Origin: an uncultured Gemmatimonadota bacterium
GTDB taxonomy: Bacteria; Gemmatimonadota; Gemmatimonadetes; Gemmatimonadales; Gemmatimonadaceae
DNA: 12,644 nucleotides
Direction: 5' to 3'
Assembly: GCA_946479015.1 (NCBI GenBank)
Contig: CAMLEQ010000066.1
Coordinates: 1 to 12,644, forward strand
Both the position numbers and the translations under genes were made by a program. The notes beneath the pieces were generated by a model that worked only from the letters and a program-made list of their open reading frames with translations, ran no database searches and had not been told where the DNA came from. Positions 5,856-12,577 of this stretch are shown piece by piece; within the stretch, counting starts at the first letter, position 1, and each line of letters begins with the position of its first letter.

Positions 5856-8149
5856 CGCCGGGGCGGGTTGGACGACGAGGCGCCGGACGCCGGGGCGCTT
5901 CCCGCGCCCCCCGCGCCGCCGGCCGCTCCCGTCGTGGTGCCGGCGGCGCCGTTCGGCTCCGTCGCGCGGAAGAAGGCGGAGCTGGCGGAACCGTAGTCCG
6001 CCTGCTCGCGGTCGCGCCCGAGCTGTGCCAGCATCCCCGACGCGCGCGCGCGCAGCTCGCTCTCCACGAGCGCCACGAGCTGCCCCTCCGCCGCCGCCTG
6101 ACGCGACTGCGCGGTCACGAGCGCGCCGCGCATGGCCTTCGTGCCCTCGGACTCCGAGGCGCGCAGCCCGGCGAGCGCACCGGTCACCACCTGATCGTCC
6201 GCGGCCAGCACCTGCTGCGTCTCGTCGTGCAGCGCCCGCGCGCGCGCCAGCCGCCCGGCCAGCGAGTCGCGGAGCGCGAACACGGGGTGGCGACCGATGG
6301 CCGAGTCGAGCCCGGCATCCACGTCGCCCGCCATCCGCGCATACGTCTCCGCCGTCTGCCGCTCGGTATCCAGGATCTCCCCCTCCGCCGTCCCGGCGCT
6401 CGCGCCGAGCGCGGCCCGCACGCTGTCGATCATGGCCACGTTCTCCGCCGCCATCCTCCGCGTGGCGTCGAGCTGCGTCGCGAGCGCCTGGCGCACGCGG
6501 CCGCGCGTCCGGTCGATCACCACGCGCATCGCCGTGAGCGAGTCCTGCGTGGCGGCGAGGATCCGCGCGTTCGCGGCCAGCGACTCGTTCCCCGTCCGCA
6601 CCAACCCTTGCAGCTCCTCGAGCGCGGCGATCTTCGCCGCGTGCGCGCCCACCTGCTCGTCCAACCGGTAGCGCGCCAGCGCGACATCCACGTCGGCGGC
6701 GCGCAGCGCGGCGGCGCGCTCGGCGTACCCCGCCACGGCGCCGCTGTCCGTGGCGTGCACGAACATCAGTCGCCGCGGGAACTCGGCGCCGAGCGTGGGG
6801 CCCACGCTGTCGAGACGCGCGCCGACGTCGGTGATCGACACGATGCGGGGCGCCACCCGCGACGGCGGCGCGCTTGCGCCAACGAACGCGGCGAGCACCG
6901 TCGCCGCATCGGCGCCGGCCGCGTCGGGGAGCGCCACCGTCTTGCCGGCCATCGGGTCGCCCACGAAGGCGATCCCCGCCGCGCGCGCCGCCACCAGGGC
7001 GCGCGCCGCTCCCGCGAGCGCGGTCGTCGCGCGCGCCTGCAGCGTCGTGACCTCGGCGGCGATCGAGTCGCCCATCGCCTGGAAGTAGCGCTCCGCCGCC
7101 TCCGACTGCCCGGCCTCGAGCAGCGACTGCCCCACCATCAACCGGGCCTCATCGCGCTGCGGCAGCTCGGGGTAGCGCGAGACGAAGTCGCCGAAGGTGT
7201 GCGCGGCGGCATCGAGCGCGCCGCTCCGGTACTGCGCCCACCCCTTCACCAGCAGCGCCTGCGCCCCCAGCCCGCTCGCGGGAGACACGCCGTCGGCGTA
7301 CGTGAGGGCGGCATCGTACTGCGCGCTCTCGTACGCCAGCTCCGCCGCCGTGAGGCGCACCTGGTCGCCGAACGCGCCGGTGGCGATCCCGGCGAGCGGC
7401 CGCAGCGAGTCGAGCGCCGCCGCCACGCGCGCGGTGTCTCCCTGGAGCACCGTGAGCGCCTCCATGTACTGCGCGTACGGCGCGTACGGACCGCCGGCGG
7501 CCCGCGCCATCGCGAACGCGCCGAGCGCGGCGGGGAAGTCCCTCGTGTGGTACGCGGCCAGCCCCGCCACCAGCTGCGCCAGCGGCCGGTCCCCCGCCAG
7601 CGCCGGCTTCGCGGCCAGCTCGCGCGCGGCCGCGTAGTCGCCGCGCTGGTACGCGTCGAGCATGAGCTGCGAGGCGATCACCCCCTCGTAGCGCGCGCCG
7701 CCGGGGGACGCGGAGAGCTCCCGCGCCGAGGCGCGGAACGCCTCGCCCATCCCGAGCCGGTCGTAGCTCTCGGCCAGCAGGAAGAGCAGATCGTCGCGCG
7801 AGCGGAGCGCGGCGGCCGATGCGCGCCCGCTGTCCGCGACGGCCGAGTCGGGCGCGCCACCCGGCGACGGTGTTGCACCCGGCACGGAAGCGGGATTTGC
7901 GGATGATTGCGCGGCGAGCGCGGAGCGCAGCCACTCCAGCCGCTGGAGCGCCGAGAGCGGGCGCCCCGCGGTGAGATCGAACAGCGCCGCGCGCAGCTCC
8001 GCATCCACGCCGCGCGCCTGGTCGGCCTGCGGCGTGACCGCGGGCGCCTGACGGCGAGCGGCCGTGTCGGACGCGGTTGGCTGCTGCGCGACGAGCGGCA
8101 TCGGCGCCGCCAGCGCCGCCACCGTGAGCGCGCGCGCGAGGATCCCCAT
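5852..8149 (-). CDS. Periplasmic TPR plus long coiled-coil protein
   Basis: A 765-aa protein. The start at 8149 (MGILARALTVAALAAPMPLV) gives a clean signal peptide cleaved near AQQ at 21-23. Residues about 120-360 are TPR-like (LLFLLAESYDRLGMGEAFRA, LLVKGWAQYRSGALDAAAHT, RLMVGQSLLEAGQSEAAERY). A non-repeat segment (about 390-465) follows, then a long helical, coiled-coil-like part (about 475-730). The last 35 residues are a Gly/Ala/Ser/Thr tail. It starts eight bases after the 236-aa gene and its stop overlaps the next start as ATGA. The frame stays open upstream to about 8851, but that part runs across the real gene 8158-8868 and lacks a signal. It is likely a second scaffold paired with the 1003-aa protein; no enzyme domain is visible. 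Confidence 0.88.
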   Translation of the reverse strand: MGILARALTVAALAAPMPLVAQQPTASDTAARRQAPAVTPQADQARGVDAELRAALFDLTAGRPLSALQRLEWLRSALAAQSSANPASVPGATPSPGGAPDSAVADSGRASAAALRSRDDLLFLLAESYDRLGMGEAFRASARELSASPGGARYEGVIASQLMLDAYQRGDYAAARELAAKPALAGDRPLAQLVAGLAAYHTRDFPAALGAFAMARAAGGPYAPYAQYMEALTVLQGDTARVAAALDSLRPLAGIATGAFGDQVRLTAAELAYESAQYDAALTYADGVSPASGLGAQALLVKGWAQYRSGALDAAAHTFGDFVSRYPELPQRDEARLMVGQSLLEAGQSEAAERYFQAMGDSIAAEVTTLQARATTALAGAARALVAARAAGIAFVGDPMAGKTVALPDAAGADAATVLAAFVGASAPPSRVAPRIVSITDVGARLDSVGPTLGAEFPRRLMFVHATDSGAVAGYAERAAALRAADVDVALARYRLDEQVGAHAAKIAALEELQGLVRTGNESLAANARILAATQDSLTAMRVVIDRTRGRVRQALATQLDATRRMAAENVAMIDSVRAALGASAGTAEGEILDTERQTAETYARMAGDVDAGLDSAIGRHPVFALRDSLAGRLARARALHDETQQVLAADDQVVTGALAGLRASESEGTKAMRGALVTAQSRQAAAEGQLVALVESELRARASGMLAQLGRDREQADYGSASSAFFRATEPNGAAGTTTGAAGGAGGAGSAPASGASSSNPPRR

Positions 8150-8157
8150 GTGCGCGC

Positions 8158-8868
8158 TCAGAACGGCGTGGTGCCCTTGCTCGTCCACGTGCTCGGCACG
8201 AGCTGCCCGCCGCGCATCGTGAACTGGACGTACGTCACCATCTCGCTCGGCGCCGTCACGTTCAGCCCCTGCACCACCGGCTGCCCGTTCACGGTCACGC
8301 TCACCGTGATGGTGTGCGTGGTGGGGAGCACCTCCGACCGGTAGAGCTGGTCCACCGCGCCCTGCTGCAGCGCCTGGACCGCGACCGGCGTGTAGGTGCG
8401 CGTGGATGCCGAGGCATCGTCCACCTTGAGATCCGCCGCGCCCAGCCCCGCCGCCGCCCCCGAGTCGGCGCGCAGCAGCACCACCAGCACCGCGCCCGTG
8501 CGCCGCCGCACCGCGTCGCCGAGCGCCTTCATCCGGTCGCGCTGGGCCAGCATGTTGTCCTGCGCCGAGGCCAGCGTGCCGTCGAGCTGCAGCAGCGCGT
8601 TCTGCTCGGAGCTCATGAGCAGCATGTGCGCGCGCTTCTCCATCGTCTGCGCGAGCACGTTCTCGATCCGGGCCTCGAGCTGTACCCGCTGGCTCCGAAG
8701 CTGGCTGAGCTGGTCCTGCGTCTCCTGGAGTTGCTTGACGAGCGCCGCGCGGCGCGCGTCGTACGCCTGCTGCTGCGTCACCGAATCCGCCTGGCTCTGC
8801 GCGCGTGCGGCGCCAGGCGCCAGCATCGCCAGCAGGAGGACCGCCCACCACCTACGCGAAAGTCGCAT
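8158..8868 (-). CDS. Periplasmic coiled-coil protein with C-terminal beta-type domain, unknown function
   Basis: A 236-aa protein of unrecognised family. A signal peptide (RRWWAVLLLAMLAPGAARAQ) is followed by a Gln-rich coiled coil at about 30-118 (ALVKQLQETQDQLSQLRSQR and onwards). The C-terminal part (about 122-236) looks beta-rich, with TGAVLVVLLRADSG, THTITVSVTVNGQPVVQGLN and EMVTYVQFTMRGGQLV, and could be a small beta-sandwich. I chose the ATG at 8868. An in-frame GTG at 8877 would add three residues (239 aa), and neither has a strong Shine-Dalgarno site. It follows the second barrel gene by about 30 bases and precedes the 765-aa gene by eight. By position it may be the periplasmic contact between the barrels and the TPR scaffolds; this is inference. 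Confidence 0.85.
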   Translation of the reverse strand: MRLSRRWWAVLLLAMLAPGAARAQSQADSVTQQQAYDARRAALVKQLQETQDQLSQLRSQRVQLEARIENVLAQTMEKRAHMLLMSSEQNALLQLDGTLASAQDNMLAQRDRMKALGDAVRRRTGAVLVVLLRADSGAAAGLGAADLKVDDASASTRTYTPVAVQALQQGAVDQLYRSEVLPTTHTITVSVTVNGQPVVQGLNVTAPSEMVTYVQFTMRGGQLVPSTWTSKGTTPF

Positions 8869-8898
8869 GATCTTCACTCGATATGGGGCGCGCCTGCG

Positions 8899-10095
8899 TC
8901 AATCCTCCGGCGGATTCAGCTCGCTCGGCGGCGTGTTCTGCTCCAACCGGCGCAGCCGCTCCTCGAGTCGCTGCAGCGCCTCGCGCTCCGAGCGCAACTC
9001 CTGTTCCGCTTGCGCCCGCCGCTGCTCCAGCTCGAGAAGGCTCTGGGCCTGGTACCGGTCGATCTCCAGCTCGAGCGATGCGATGCGCTGCTGGCGCGCC
9101 GAGATCTCGCGCTGCAGCCCCTCCCGCTCCTGCTCCAGCTCCGCGATGCGGTCCTTGAGGATGTCGCCGCGCAGGAGCCCCAGCGCGTTGCTCTGCCAAC
9201 CGAGCGTGAACGCGAACTTGTCGTAGTTGAACGTCGTCCGCGCCGAGTCCCGCGACCCGGCCCCCATCTCCGTCCAGTACACCCCCGCCTGCAGCCCGCG
9301 GTAGTCGAACACCGCGCCGCTGTTGAAGTCCCACGCGTTGTTCTCGACGAGGAACGACAACACGCTGCGCGACGACGGGTACACATCCATCTTCACCCCG
9401 CCGAACACCCCGCCCGTGGAGTGGCGCGCGTAGGCTTTCCCCAGCCCGCCGTCATCGGAGAACAGTCCGTTCCCGTAGCCCACCGTGAAGCTGAGCCCCA
9501 CGTGCGGCATCCCCGCGCCGAAATCGGAGAGCATGAACGACTTCGTGGCCGCGCCGTACACCGTCTCGCCGGTGGAGAAGCCCTGATGGAGCGAGTCGGC
9601 CACGTGCCGCCGGCTCGGACTCGATGGCGTCCCCGACACGAGGCTGTAGCCGAGATTGAAGCGGTCCACCTTGGAGTAGGGGCCCACGTTGCGCAGCCCC
9701 ACCGCGACGCTGGGAATCCACCCCGCGATCCCCGTGCGCCCGCGGAAGTCCTCCTCGTTCAGCAGCAGCGCGCGGCCGAAGAAGCCCCACTCCGGCGCGT
9801 CGGAGAACACCGACAGGCCGATCTCCGCGCGCCCGAACAGCGACGTGGAGACCGCCATGTTCGAGTTCAGCCCGTGCCCGATGCCGAGCCCCTGGGAGAA
9901 GTTCGATCCCTTGATCGATTTGGCGGAGAAGCCGATCCCGAAGTCGCCGGTGACGGGCGACACCCAGGCCACCGGCACATCCACCAGCCCGGAGCCCCAG
10001 TACTCCGTCTGCGGGTACGTCTGCTGCGCGCCGGCCGCGCTGGCGGTCGTGAGCGCGAGCGCGGTGATCACCGTGCAGCGTTGCGTGAAGGACAT
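8899..10095 (-). CDS. Outer-membrane beta-barrel with C-terminal coiled coil, second paralogue
   Basis: A 398-aa protein with a signal peptide (about 1-24, ending ASAAGAQ). A barrel-like region with alternating Gly, aromatic and polar residues spans about 28-308, starting YWGSGLVDVPVAWVSPVTGD. A strongly charged coiled coil follows at about 311-386 (DRIAELEQEREGLQREISAR, ELRSEREALQRLEERLRRLE). It is clearly paralogous to the 398-aa product of 10116-11312: both share G-[TS]-GL-[IV]-D-[IV]-PVAWVSP and DDGGLG-[RK]-AY. The start GLxDxPxA faintly recalls YjbH-type outer-membrane proteins. AGAGAGG-like sequence (AGAGAGG) eight bases before the ATG at 10095 decides the start; an ATG at 10119 overlaps the previous stop but has no site of its own. 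The coiled coil should point into the periplasm to bind scaffolds. Confidence 0.88.
   Translation of the reverse strand: MSFTQRCTVITALALTTASAAGAQQTYPQTEYWGSGLVDVPVAWVSPVTGDFGIGFSAKSIKGSNFSQGLGIGHGLNSNMAVSTSLFGRAEIGLSVFSDAPEWGFFGRALLLNEEDFRGRTGIAGWIPSVAVGLRNVGPYSKVDRFNLGYSLVSGTPSSPSRRHVADSLHQGFSTGETVYGAATKSFMLSDFGAGMPHVGLSFTVGYGNGLFSDDGGLGKAYARHSTGGVFGGVKMDVYPSSRSVLSFLVENNAWDFNSGAVFDYRGLQAGVYWTEMGAGSRDSARTTFNYDKFAFTLGWQSNALGLLRGDILKDRIAELEQEREGLQREISARQQRIASLELEIDRYQAQSLLELEQRRAQAEQELRSEREALQRLEERLRRLEQNTPPSELNPPED
9959..9975. repeat. 17-base identity shared by the tandem barrel genes, copy 1
   Basis: GACACCCAGGCCACCGG on the plus strand, also found at 11158-11174. It encodes the shared PVAWVSP segment and is a relic of the tandem duplication or of strong selection on this strand. 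Confidence 0.7.
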
Positions 10096-10103
10096 CGCGC
10101 GTG

Positions 10104-10110
10104 CCTCTCT
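10104..10110 (-). promoter_or_regulatory. Shine-Dalgarno site of the second barrel gene
   Basis: AGAGAGG on the minus strand, eight bases before the ATG at 10095. It lies inside the longer reading from the ATG at 10119, so it favours the downstream start. Confidence 0.55.
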
Positions 10111-10115
10111 CGGAT

Positions 10116-11312
10116 TCATCGCGACGGGGGCGTGGAGCCGCCCGGCGGCGGCGTGGTGGGCTTGTCCTCTCCCTGCTGCAGCGCCTTCAGGCGCTCCTCG
10201 GCGCGCTGGATGGCGTCGCGCTCCTCCTGGATCTGGCTCTCGAGCTGCTCGCGGCGCTTCGCGACCTCGGCCAGCTCCGCCCCCTGCGACTTGCGCAGCA
10301 GGTCCTCCAGCAGCGCGATGCGCCGCTCGCGCTGCCCCAGCTCCGTGCGGAGGCGCCCCTGCTCGCGCTCCAGCTCGGCCACGCGGGAGCGCAGCACCGT
10401 GCCGGCGGCGATGTCGTGCAGGTTCCCGCTGTAGCCGAGCGACACGTTGAGCTTCGTGTAGTTGTACACGGTGTACAGCGGCCCCTTCGTCGGCGACTTC
10501 CCCCCCTCCTCCAGCTCCGTCCCGTAGATGCCGAGCGAGAGCCCGCGCCACGTCCCGACGACGCCCGCGTTCCAGTCCCACCCGTCGTTCTCCGCGAGGA
10601 AATCGATGCGCGTGTTGCGCGACGGGTGCACCGCGTACCGCCCACCGAGGAAGAGCCCCTGGGCGATCTGCCCCTTGTCGTTGTACGCGCGACCGAGGCC
10701 GCCATCATCGGCGAACAGGCCGCTCCCCACGCCCACGCTGAAGCTCGCCGAGCCGGAGCCCACGGCCACCGACTTCGTCGCCACCCCGTACACCGAGGGC
10801 GCGGTCTTGAAGCCGCGCGCGTACGACGCGGTCGCGTCGCCGCCGCCGACGGGATTCACATCGTGCCCCACGAGGAAGCGGTCCTCGTGGTCGAAGGAGC
10901 CGAGGTTGCGGAAGCCGACCGCGATCGCGGGCCACGCATGGTGCGCCTGCTCCTTGAGGAGCAGCGCCTGCCCGAACACGCCGATCTCGGGATTCTGGCT
11001 GTACACCGACACGCCGAGGGAGAAGCGCCCCGCCCAGTGCGTGTCGATGGAGAAGTTGGTGTTCCAGCGCGAGGCGAAGTTGAGCGCCGACTCCCCCGTG
11101 GCGTTGTACGGAATCTGCTTCGCCGACGACTGCACCCAGATGTCGCTCGAGTTGGGTGACACCCAGGCCACCGGGATGTCGATGAGCCCCGTGCCGAAAT
11201 CCAGCGTGGCGGGATACAGATCCTGCTGCTGCGCGGAAAGCGGGGAGGCGGCGATCAGCGCCGCTCCGAGCGCCATGGCGGTCAGAGCGACCCCGGACCG
11301 CATCGTGCGCAT
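10116..11312 (-). CDS. Outer-membrane beta-barrel with C-terminal coiled coil, first paralogue and first gene of the operon
   Basis: A 398-aa protein with a signal peptide (about 1-27, ending ASPLSA before QQQ). A barrel-like region spans about 31-300, opening with LDFGTGLIDIPVAWVSPNSS and containing ADDGGLGRAY at 201-210. A coiled coil follows at about 303-380 (VLRSRVAELEREQGRLRTEL, KRREQLESQIQEERDAIQRA), then a short Pro-rich tail. The sequence is divergent from, but collinear with, the next gene product of the same length. The ATG at 11312 has GGAGGA three bases ahead. The frame is open further upstream to 11777, but that part has no signal peptide and crosses the promoter region. Ending in a coiled coil rather than a C-terminal beta-strand with an aromatic residue is unusual for a barrel. 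Tandem outer-membrane barrels also occur in the Glt system (GltA and GltB). Confidence 0.88.
   Translation of the reverse strand: MRTMRSGVALTAMALGAALIAASPLSAQQQDLYPATLDFGTGLIDIPVAWVSPNSSDIWVQSSAKQIPYNATGESALNFASRWNTNFSIDTHWAGRFSLGVSVYSQNPEIGVFGQALLLKEQAHHAWPAIAVGFRNLGSFDHEDRFLVGHDVNPVGGGDATASYARGFKTAPSVYGVATKSVAVGSGSASFSVGVGSGLFADDGGLGRAYNDKGQIAQGLFLGGRYAVHPSRNTRIDFLAENDGWDWNAGVVGTWRGLSLGIYGTELEEGGKSPTKGPLYTVYNYTKLNVSLGYSGNLHDIAAGTVLRSRVAELEREQGRLRTELGQRERRIALLEDLLRKSQGAELAEVAKRREQLESQIQEERDAIQRAEERLKALQQGEDKPTTPPPGGSTPPSR
11158..11174. repeat. 17-base identity shared by the tandem barrel genes, copy 2
   Basis: Same 17 bases as 9959-9975, at the matching point of the first barrel gene (PVAWVSP). 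Confidence 0.7.
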
Positions 11313-11315
11313 GAG

Positions 11316-11321
11316 TCCTCC
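11316..11321 (-). promoter_or_regulatory. Shine-Dalgarno site of the first barrel gene
   Basis: GGAGGA on the minus strand, three bases before the ATG at 11312 (four if only GGAGG pairs). It is a strong site with short spacing and supports this ATG as the start of the operon's first gene. Confidence 0.65.
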
Positions 11322-11343
11322 GGTGTCTCGGTTGAGCAGTGGT

Positions 11344-11360
11344 GCTGGCGACCGGCCAGC
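11344..11360 (-). promoter_or_regulatory. Hairpin in the presumed operon leader
   Basis: Perfect 6-bp inverted repeat GCTGGC / GCCAGC around a 5-base loop, 23 bases upstream of the Shine-Dalgarno site of the first operon gene. No U-tract follows, so it is not an obvious terminator. It may stabilise or control the leader. Confidence 0.35.
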
Positions 11361-11424
11361 CGGGCGTGCGTATGTTGGCACACTCACCGGACGCGCGCGT
11401 GCCTTCGGCGTTACGCCGGCGGGT

Positions 11425-11453
11425 ATGATGCAGCGATGGAGTGTCGCGGTCAA
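11425..11453 (-). promoter_or_regulatory. Candidate sigma70-type promoter for the ten-gene operon
   Basis: On the minus strand, TTGACC (11448-11453; five of six match to TTGACA) and CATCAT (11425-11430; four of six match to TATAAT) are 17 bases apart. Transcription would start near 11418, giving a leader of about 105 bases. A GGCG-TTA-CGCC palindrome (11407-11417) lies at the presumed start site. Confidence 0.4.
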
Positions 11454-11604
11454 AGGCTGAGCACGGTGCAAGACACATGCCCCCTGCGGGGTGCGCGCCT
11501 GCCGAACGAGAGTGGTCAAAGTCAGAAGGTGGAGCGGGAGGGTGCGCCTGGGGGCGCGGATCGGAGCGCGGGCACAGGAGCGCCGGCGGCGGTTGCGAGC
11601 GATC

Positions 11605-11637
11605 TTGACGACGCTGTGGTGGCCCCCAAGATAGAGT
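11605..11637 (+). promoter_or_regulatory. Weak candidate promoter for the plus-strand lipoprotein gene
   Basis: TTGACG (11605-11610) and TAGAGT (11632-11637) are separated by 21 bases, longer than the usual 16-18. The -10 element matches four of six consensus bases. It lies about 68 bases before the start codon and is the best candidate I can find. Confidence 0.25.
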
Positions 11638-11692
11638 GAGGAGTGACAGTCCCGCCATCCGCCGCCCCGACCCTGGCCTGGTGCGGCCCATC

Positions 11693-11698
11693 GGGAGG
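11693..11698 (+). promoter_or_regulatory. Shine-Dalgarno site of the 125-aa lipoprotein gene
   Basis: GGGAGG six bases before the ATG at 11705. It fixes this start. Confidence 0.7.
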
Positions 11699-11704
11699 CT
11701 AGCC

Positions 11705-12082
11705 ATGCATCTGGTGCAACGCCTGCTCGTGCTGCCCGTCCTGCTGCTGTGCGCGGCGTGCGCGCATCGCGCCTCACCCGAACCCGCCGCGCCCGCCGCG
11801 CGTTCCACGCTCCACGTGGACAATCACCACTGGCTCGACGTGGACATCTTCGTCGTGCACGATGGACAGCGCAGCCGGCTCGGGACCGTCACCGCCACGG
11901 CGGCCCGGGACTTCGTCTTCCCCCGCGAGATGCTCGGATCGCTGGGCGAGGTACGGCTCGTCGCGGATCCCGTGGGATCACAGGACGCGATCATCACCGA
12001 TCTGATCGTCGTGAAGCCAGGTACCGCGGTGACGTGGACGCTCGAGAGCAGCCTCCAGCGCTCGAGCCTCGCCGTCTATTAG
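11705..12082 (+). CDS. Small putative lipoprotein, Gemmatimonadota-type, unknown function
   Basis: A 125-aa protein. The N-terminus is a lipoprotein-like signal (VQRLLVLPVLLLCAAC) with the acceptor Cys at 19; the -3 position is Cys rather than Leu, so the lipobox is imperfect. The mature part (about 35-125) looks all-beta: STLHVDNHHWLDVDIFVVHD, RSRLGTVTATAARDFVFPRE, VRLVADPVGS, then DLIVVKPGTAVTWTLES. I associate this N-x-x-x-x-D-x-x-[IV] / RLG-x-V / VxPG pattern with small uncharacterised secreted proteins of Gemmatimonadota, from memory only. It is transcribed away from the large operon with its own ribosome site, so it is probably unrelated to the machine. It converges on the 143-aa lipoprotein gene. 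Confidence 0.85.
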   Translation: MHLVQRLLVLPVLLLCAACAHRASPEPAAPAARSTLHVDNHHWLDVDIFVVHDGQRSRLGTVTATAARDFVFPREMLGSLGEVRLVADPVGSQDAIITDLIVVKPGTAVTWTLESSLQRSSLAVY

Positions 12083-12083
12083 T

Positions 12084-12109
12084 GAGGCGCGCGGGGGACC
12101 GCGCGCCTC
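12084..12109. terminator. Bidirectional terminator hairpin between convergent genes
   Basis: Perfect 10-bp inverted repeat GAGGCGCGCG / CGCGCGCCTC with a 6-base loop (GGGGAC), filling the 34-base gap between the stops at 12082 and 12117. There is no clear T-tract on either side, but the stem is very stable and serves both converging genes by position. Confidence 0.7.
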
Positions 12110-12116
12110 CTCGTGC

Positions 12117-12548
12117 TCACTTCGGCGAGCCGCCCGTGCCGCCGCTGGACGGCGCGCCGGTCGCGTCGCCGGAGATCCCCTTGATCGCGAACACGCCGGC
12201 GACGAGCAATCCCGCGATCAGCCCGCTGCGCCAGGTCGACAGCTTCTTCTGCTGCACCGTGGCGATCGCCCCCCGCGGCAGCGACACCGACTCTCCCTTC
12301 CAGAACTGCTCGTCGCCATCGCGCTTCGCGACCTCGCTCACCGAGACCGCCACGGCGGTGTCGGTGCTCTGGAGCAGCCGCCCATCCACGGACATCACGT
12401 TCGGGCCGAGATAGCGCGCGAGCTCGCCGGACCCATCGTCCGTGAGCTGCACGTGCACGCGCGTCCCCGGATCCGGCGCCGTCGTGGCCAGCGGCACCGT
12501 GACGTAGCAGCCGCAGAGCAGCAGACTCGCGAACGGAAGAATGCGCAT
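12117..12548 (-). CDS. Small putative lipoprotein with a C-terminal hydrophobic helix, unknown function
   Basis: A 143-aa protein. The signal MRILPFASLLLCGC has a lipobox-like LCGC with Cys14 as the acceptor. The middle part is beta-rich: GTRVHVQLTDDGSGELARYL, GPNVMSVDGRLL, TAVAVSVSEVAKRDG, then FWKGESVSLPRGAIATVQQK. A basic patch (KKLSTWRSG) precedes a hydrophobic helix (about 109-124, LIAGLLVAGVFAIKG) and a Gly/Ser tail. I recall similar uncharacterised proteins (GxRVxVxLT ... WxGExVxLP ... LSxxRS) in Gemmatimonadota; this was not searched. The ATG at 12548 is chosen because GAGG lies five bases ahead and the signal begins there; an upstream extension to 12593 would mask the signal. Confidence 0.85.
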   Translation of the reverse strand: MRILPFASLLLCGCYVTVPLATTAPDPGTRVHVQLTDDGSGELARYLGPNVMSVDGRLLQSTDTAVAVSVSEVAKRDGDEQFWKGESVSLPRGAIATVQQKKLSTWRSGLIAGLLVAGVFAIKGISGDATGAPSSGGTGGSPK

Positions 12549-12577
12549 GTGAACCTCGCCCTGGAAAGTTCCGATGC

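Larger units (their letters stand above)
11313..11704. other. Intergenic region between divergent transcription units
   Basis: These 392 bases separate the minus-strand operon from the plus-strand lipoprotein gene. I see the operon's Shine-Dalgarno site (11316-11321), a hairpin at 11344-11360, a short palindrome at 11407-11417, a sigma70-like pair at 11425-11453, and a weak plus-strand promoter-like pair at 11605-11637. No credible gene is present; a 67-codon plus-strand frame at 11436-11639 has no ribosome site or recognisable content. Confidence 0.7.

Noticed and set aside
2901..5996. A 1031-codon open frame on the plus strand opposite the TPR genes
   Set aside because: It is an antisense shadow of a GC-rich gene: Arg/His/Val/Leu-rich low-complexity translation, no recognisable domain and no signal, while the opposite strand encodes clear TPR repeats with a signal peptide.
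6938..6961. Walker A-like GDPMAGKT (residues 397-404) in the 765-aa protein
   Set aside because: The protein is exported, there is no Walker B or NTPase fold around it, and the eight-residue match is easily met by chance.
6227..7906. A 559-codon open frame on the plus strand opposite the 765-aa gene
   Set aside because: Arg/His-rich translation with no motif; the codon pattern is explained by the high-GC third positions of the minus-strand gene.
8150..8851. Upstream extension of the 765-aa gene in the same frame
   Set aside because: It lies across the 236-aa gene in another frame, its translation is Gly/Arg/Ala-rich, and the signal peptide starts at 8149.
10096..10119. Alternative ATG at 10119 for the second barrel gene (ATGA overlap)
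   Set aside because: Possible, but the stronger Shine-Dalgarno sequence precedes the ATG at 10095 and the signal peptide starts cleanly there; this remains a minor uncertainty.
8314..10434. A 706-codon open frame on the plus strand opposite the barrel genes
   Set aside because: Same kind of shadow: Arg/His-rich translation without domains, facing two clear paralogous proteins.
11436..11639. A 67-codon open frame on the plus strand in the intergenic region
   Set aside because: No Shine-Dalgarno site, no hydrophobic or conserved-looking segment, and it overlaps promoter-like signals on both strands.
11313..11777. Upstream extension of the first barrel gene to an ATG at 11777
   Set aside because: The added 155 residues are Arg/Pro-rich, precede a good Shine-Dalgarno site and signal peptide at 11312, and overlap the opposing lipoprotein gene.
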